DNA from: Alphaproteobacteria bacterium | GTDB taxonomy: Bacteria > Pseudomonadota > Alphaproteobacteria > Kiloniellales > J153 | DNA length: 5,720 nt | Direction of reading: 5' to 3' | Assembly (NCBI GenBank): GCA_003693905.1 | Contig: RFLL01000149.1 | Span: forward strand, 1-5,720 | Shown: positions 5,592 through 5,720 of the stretch, one piece after another | Layout: the number at the start of each line of letters is the position of its first letter | Numbering within the stretch: position 1 is the stretch's first letter | Notes under the pieces: generated by a model | Told to the model about the DNA's origin: nothing | The model's input: the letters and a program-made list of their open reading frames with translations, nothing else | The model's database searches: none | Made by a program: the position numbers and the translations under genes

Positions 5592-5627
5592 GCCGGGAGG
5601 CAGCCCCCCGGCCCGGGCGAGGCCGGG
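5592..5627 (-). repeat. Two competing GC-rich hairpins downstream of trpS
   Basis: CCCGGCC (5607-5613) can pair with GGCCGGG (5621-5627) around a 7-nt loop. Alternatively GCCGGG (5592-5597) can pair with CCCGGC (5607-5612) around a 9-nt loop. The two stems share 5607-5612 and so exclude each other. A smaller stem, GCCCC/GGGGC (5639-5652), straddles the trpS stop codon. None is followed by a U-tract on the minus strand, so any terminator role would be Rho-assisted or non-canonical. Confidence 0.4.
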
Positions 5628-5644
5628 CGTGCCGCAGGGCCCCT

Positions 5645-5720
5645 TCAGGGGCGCAGGAAGCCGACGGCGTCGTGGACCTCGGCCATGACCGGACCGGCGA
5701 TCGCACGCGCGCGTTCGGCC
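5645..5720 (-). CDS. trpS: Tryptophanyl-tRNA synthetase, C-terminal end (partial)
   Basis: Only the last 24 codons are inside the window. They read AERARAIAGPVMAEV followed by HDAVGFLRP and a TGA at 5647-5645. The pattern of an A-x-RA(R/K)AIA helix, then P-x-(M/L)-AEV and a final VGFL(R/K)P, is the usual C-terminus of bacterial TrpS, which charges tRNA-Trp in the cytoplasm. The position upstream of a universal stress / Nfu block agrees with gene orders I recall from related alphaproteobacteria. The fragment is short, so the call rests on tail similarity and context. The TGA lies in the loop of a small GC-rich hairpin. Confidence 0.7.
   Translation of the reverse strand, partial: AERARAIAGPVMAEVHDAVGFLRP

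Larger units (their letters stand above)
5334..5644. other. Intergenic gap trpS - TauE gene
   Basis: This 311-bp gap holds no credible gene on either strand. Reading right to left it contains a GC-rich hairpin zone after trpS (5592-5652), an AT-richer middle (about 5455-5530) with the candidate promoter, the dyad at 5429-5443, a very short possible upstream frame, and the duplicated start sequence. Confidence 0.6.

Noticed and set aside
5401..5688. Small plus-strand frame in the trpS-TauE gap
   Set aside because: No family resemblance, no ribosome-binding site, and its end runs antisense into trpS.
1..5720. Mobile element, CRISPR array, tRNA, or defence system
   Set aside because: No transposase, regularly spaced repeats, cloverleaf or defence-type domain was seen; the window is mostly housekeeping genes.

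Overview
The window looks like a core-genome segment of a high-GC alphaproteobacterium, most likely Rhodospirillales-like. The order-level call is inference from gene order and protein style. The main clue is an alphaproteobacteria-restricted membrane protein family (TIGR02186 / Alph_Pro_TM) encoded beside a TauE/SafE exporter. The second clue is the order trpS - (TauE, TIGR02186) - universal stress protein - Nfu - nitroreductase - tsaB. Most genes lie on the minus strand, so that block reads from right to left.

Right edge to centre (minus strand): the last 24 codons of trpS (5645-5720) are followed by a 311-bp gap (5334-5644). The gap holds GC-rich hairpins, a plausible sigma70-type promoter (5456-5484) and a 15-bp dyad just downstream of it (5429-5443). 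Three tightly packed genes follow: a TauE/SafE permease (4419-5333), a TIGR02186 membrane-anchored protein that overlaps it by a GTGA (3649-4422), and a UspA-family protein 22 bp further on (3090-3626). After a 186-bp spacer containing a perfect 20-bp palindrome comes an NfuA-type Fe-S carrier (2349-2903).

Centre to left edge: a secreted polysaccharide deacetylase (1209-2273) is the only plus-strand gene. It is convergent with nfu, with a hairpin between them, and divergent from the next pair. That pair is a RutE-type nitroreductase (366-959) followed by the 5' part of tsaB (1-369), joined by a second GTGA overlap. The 249-bp divergent region carries a nested inverted repeat and a 45-nt purine-rich leader.

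The likely functional themes are translation (TrpS, TsaB), Fe-S maturation (Nfu), stress response (Usp), anion/sulfur-compound export (TauE plus its TIGR02186 partner), a flavin reductase, and envelope polysaccharide modification. I see no mobile element, CRISPR array, tRNA or phage gene. No wholly new system is evident. The points most worth a second look are the coupled TauE-TIGR02186-Usp unit, the duplicated start codon of the TauE gene, the structured leaders before nfu and the nitroreductase, and the run of GTG starts.
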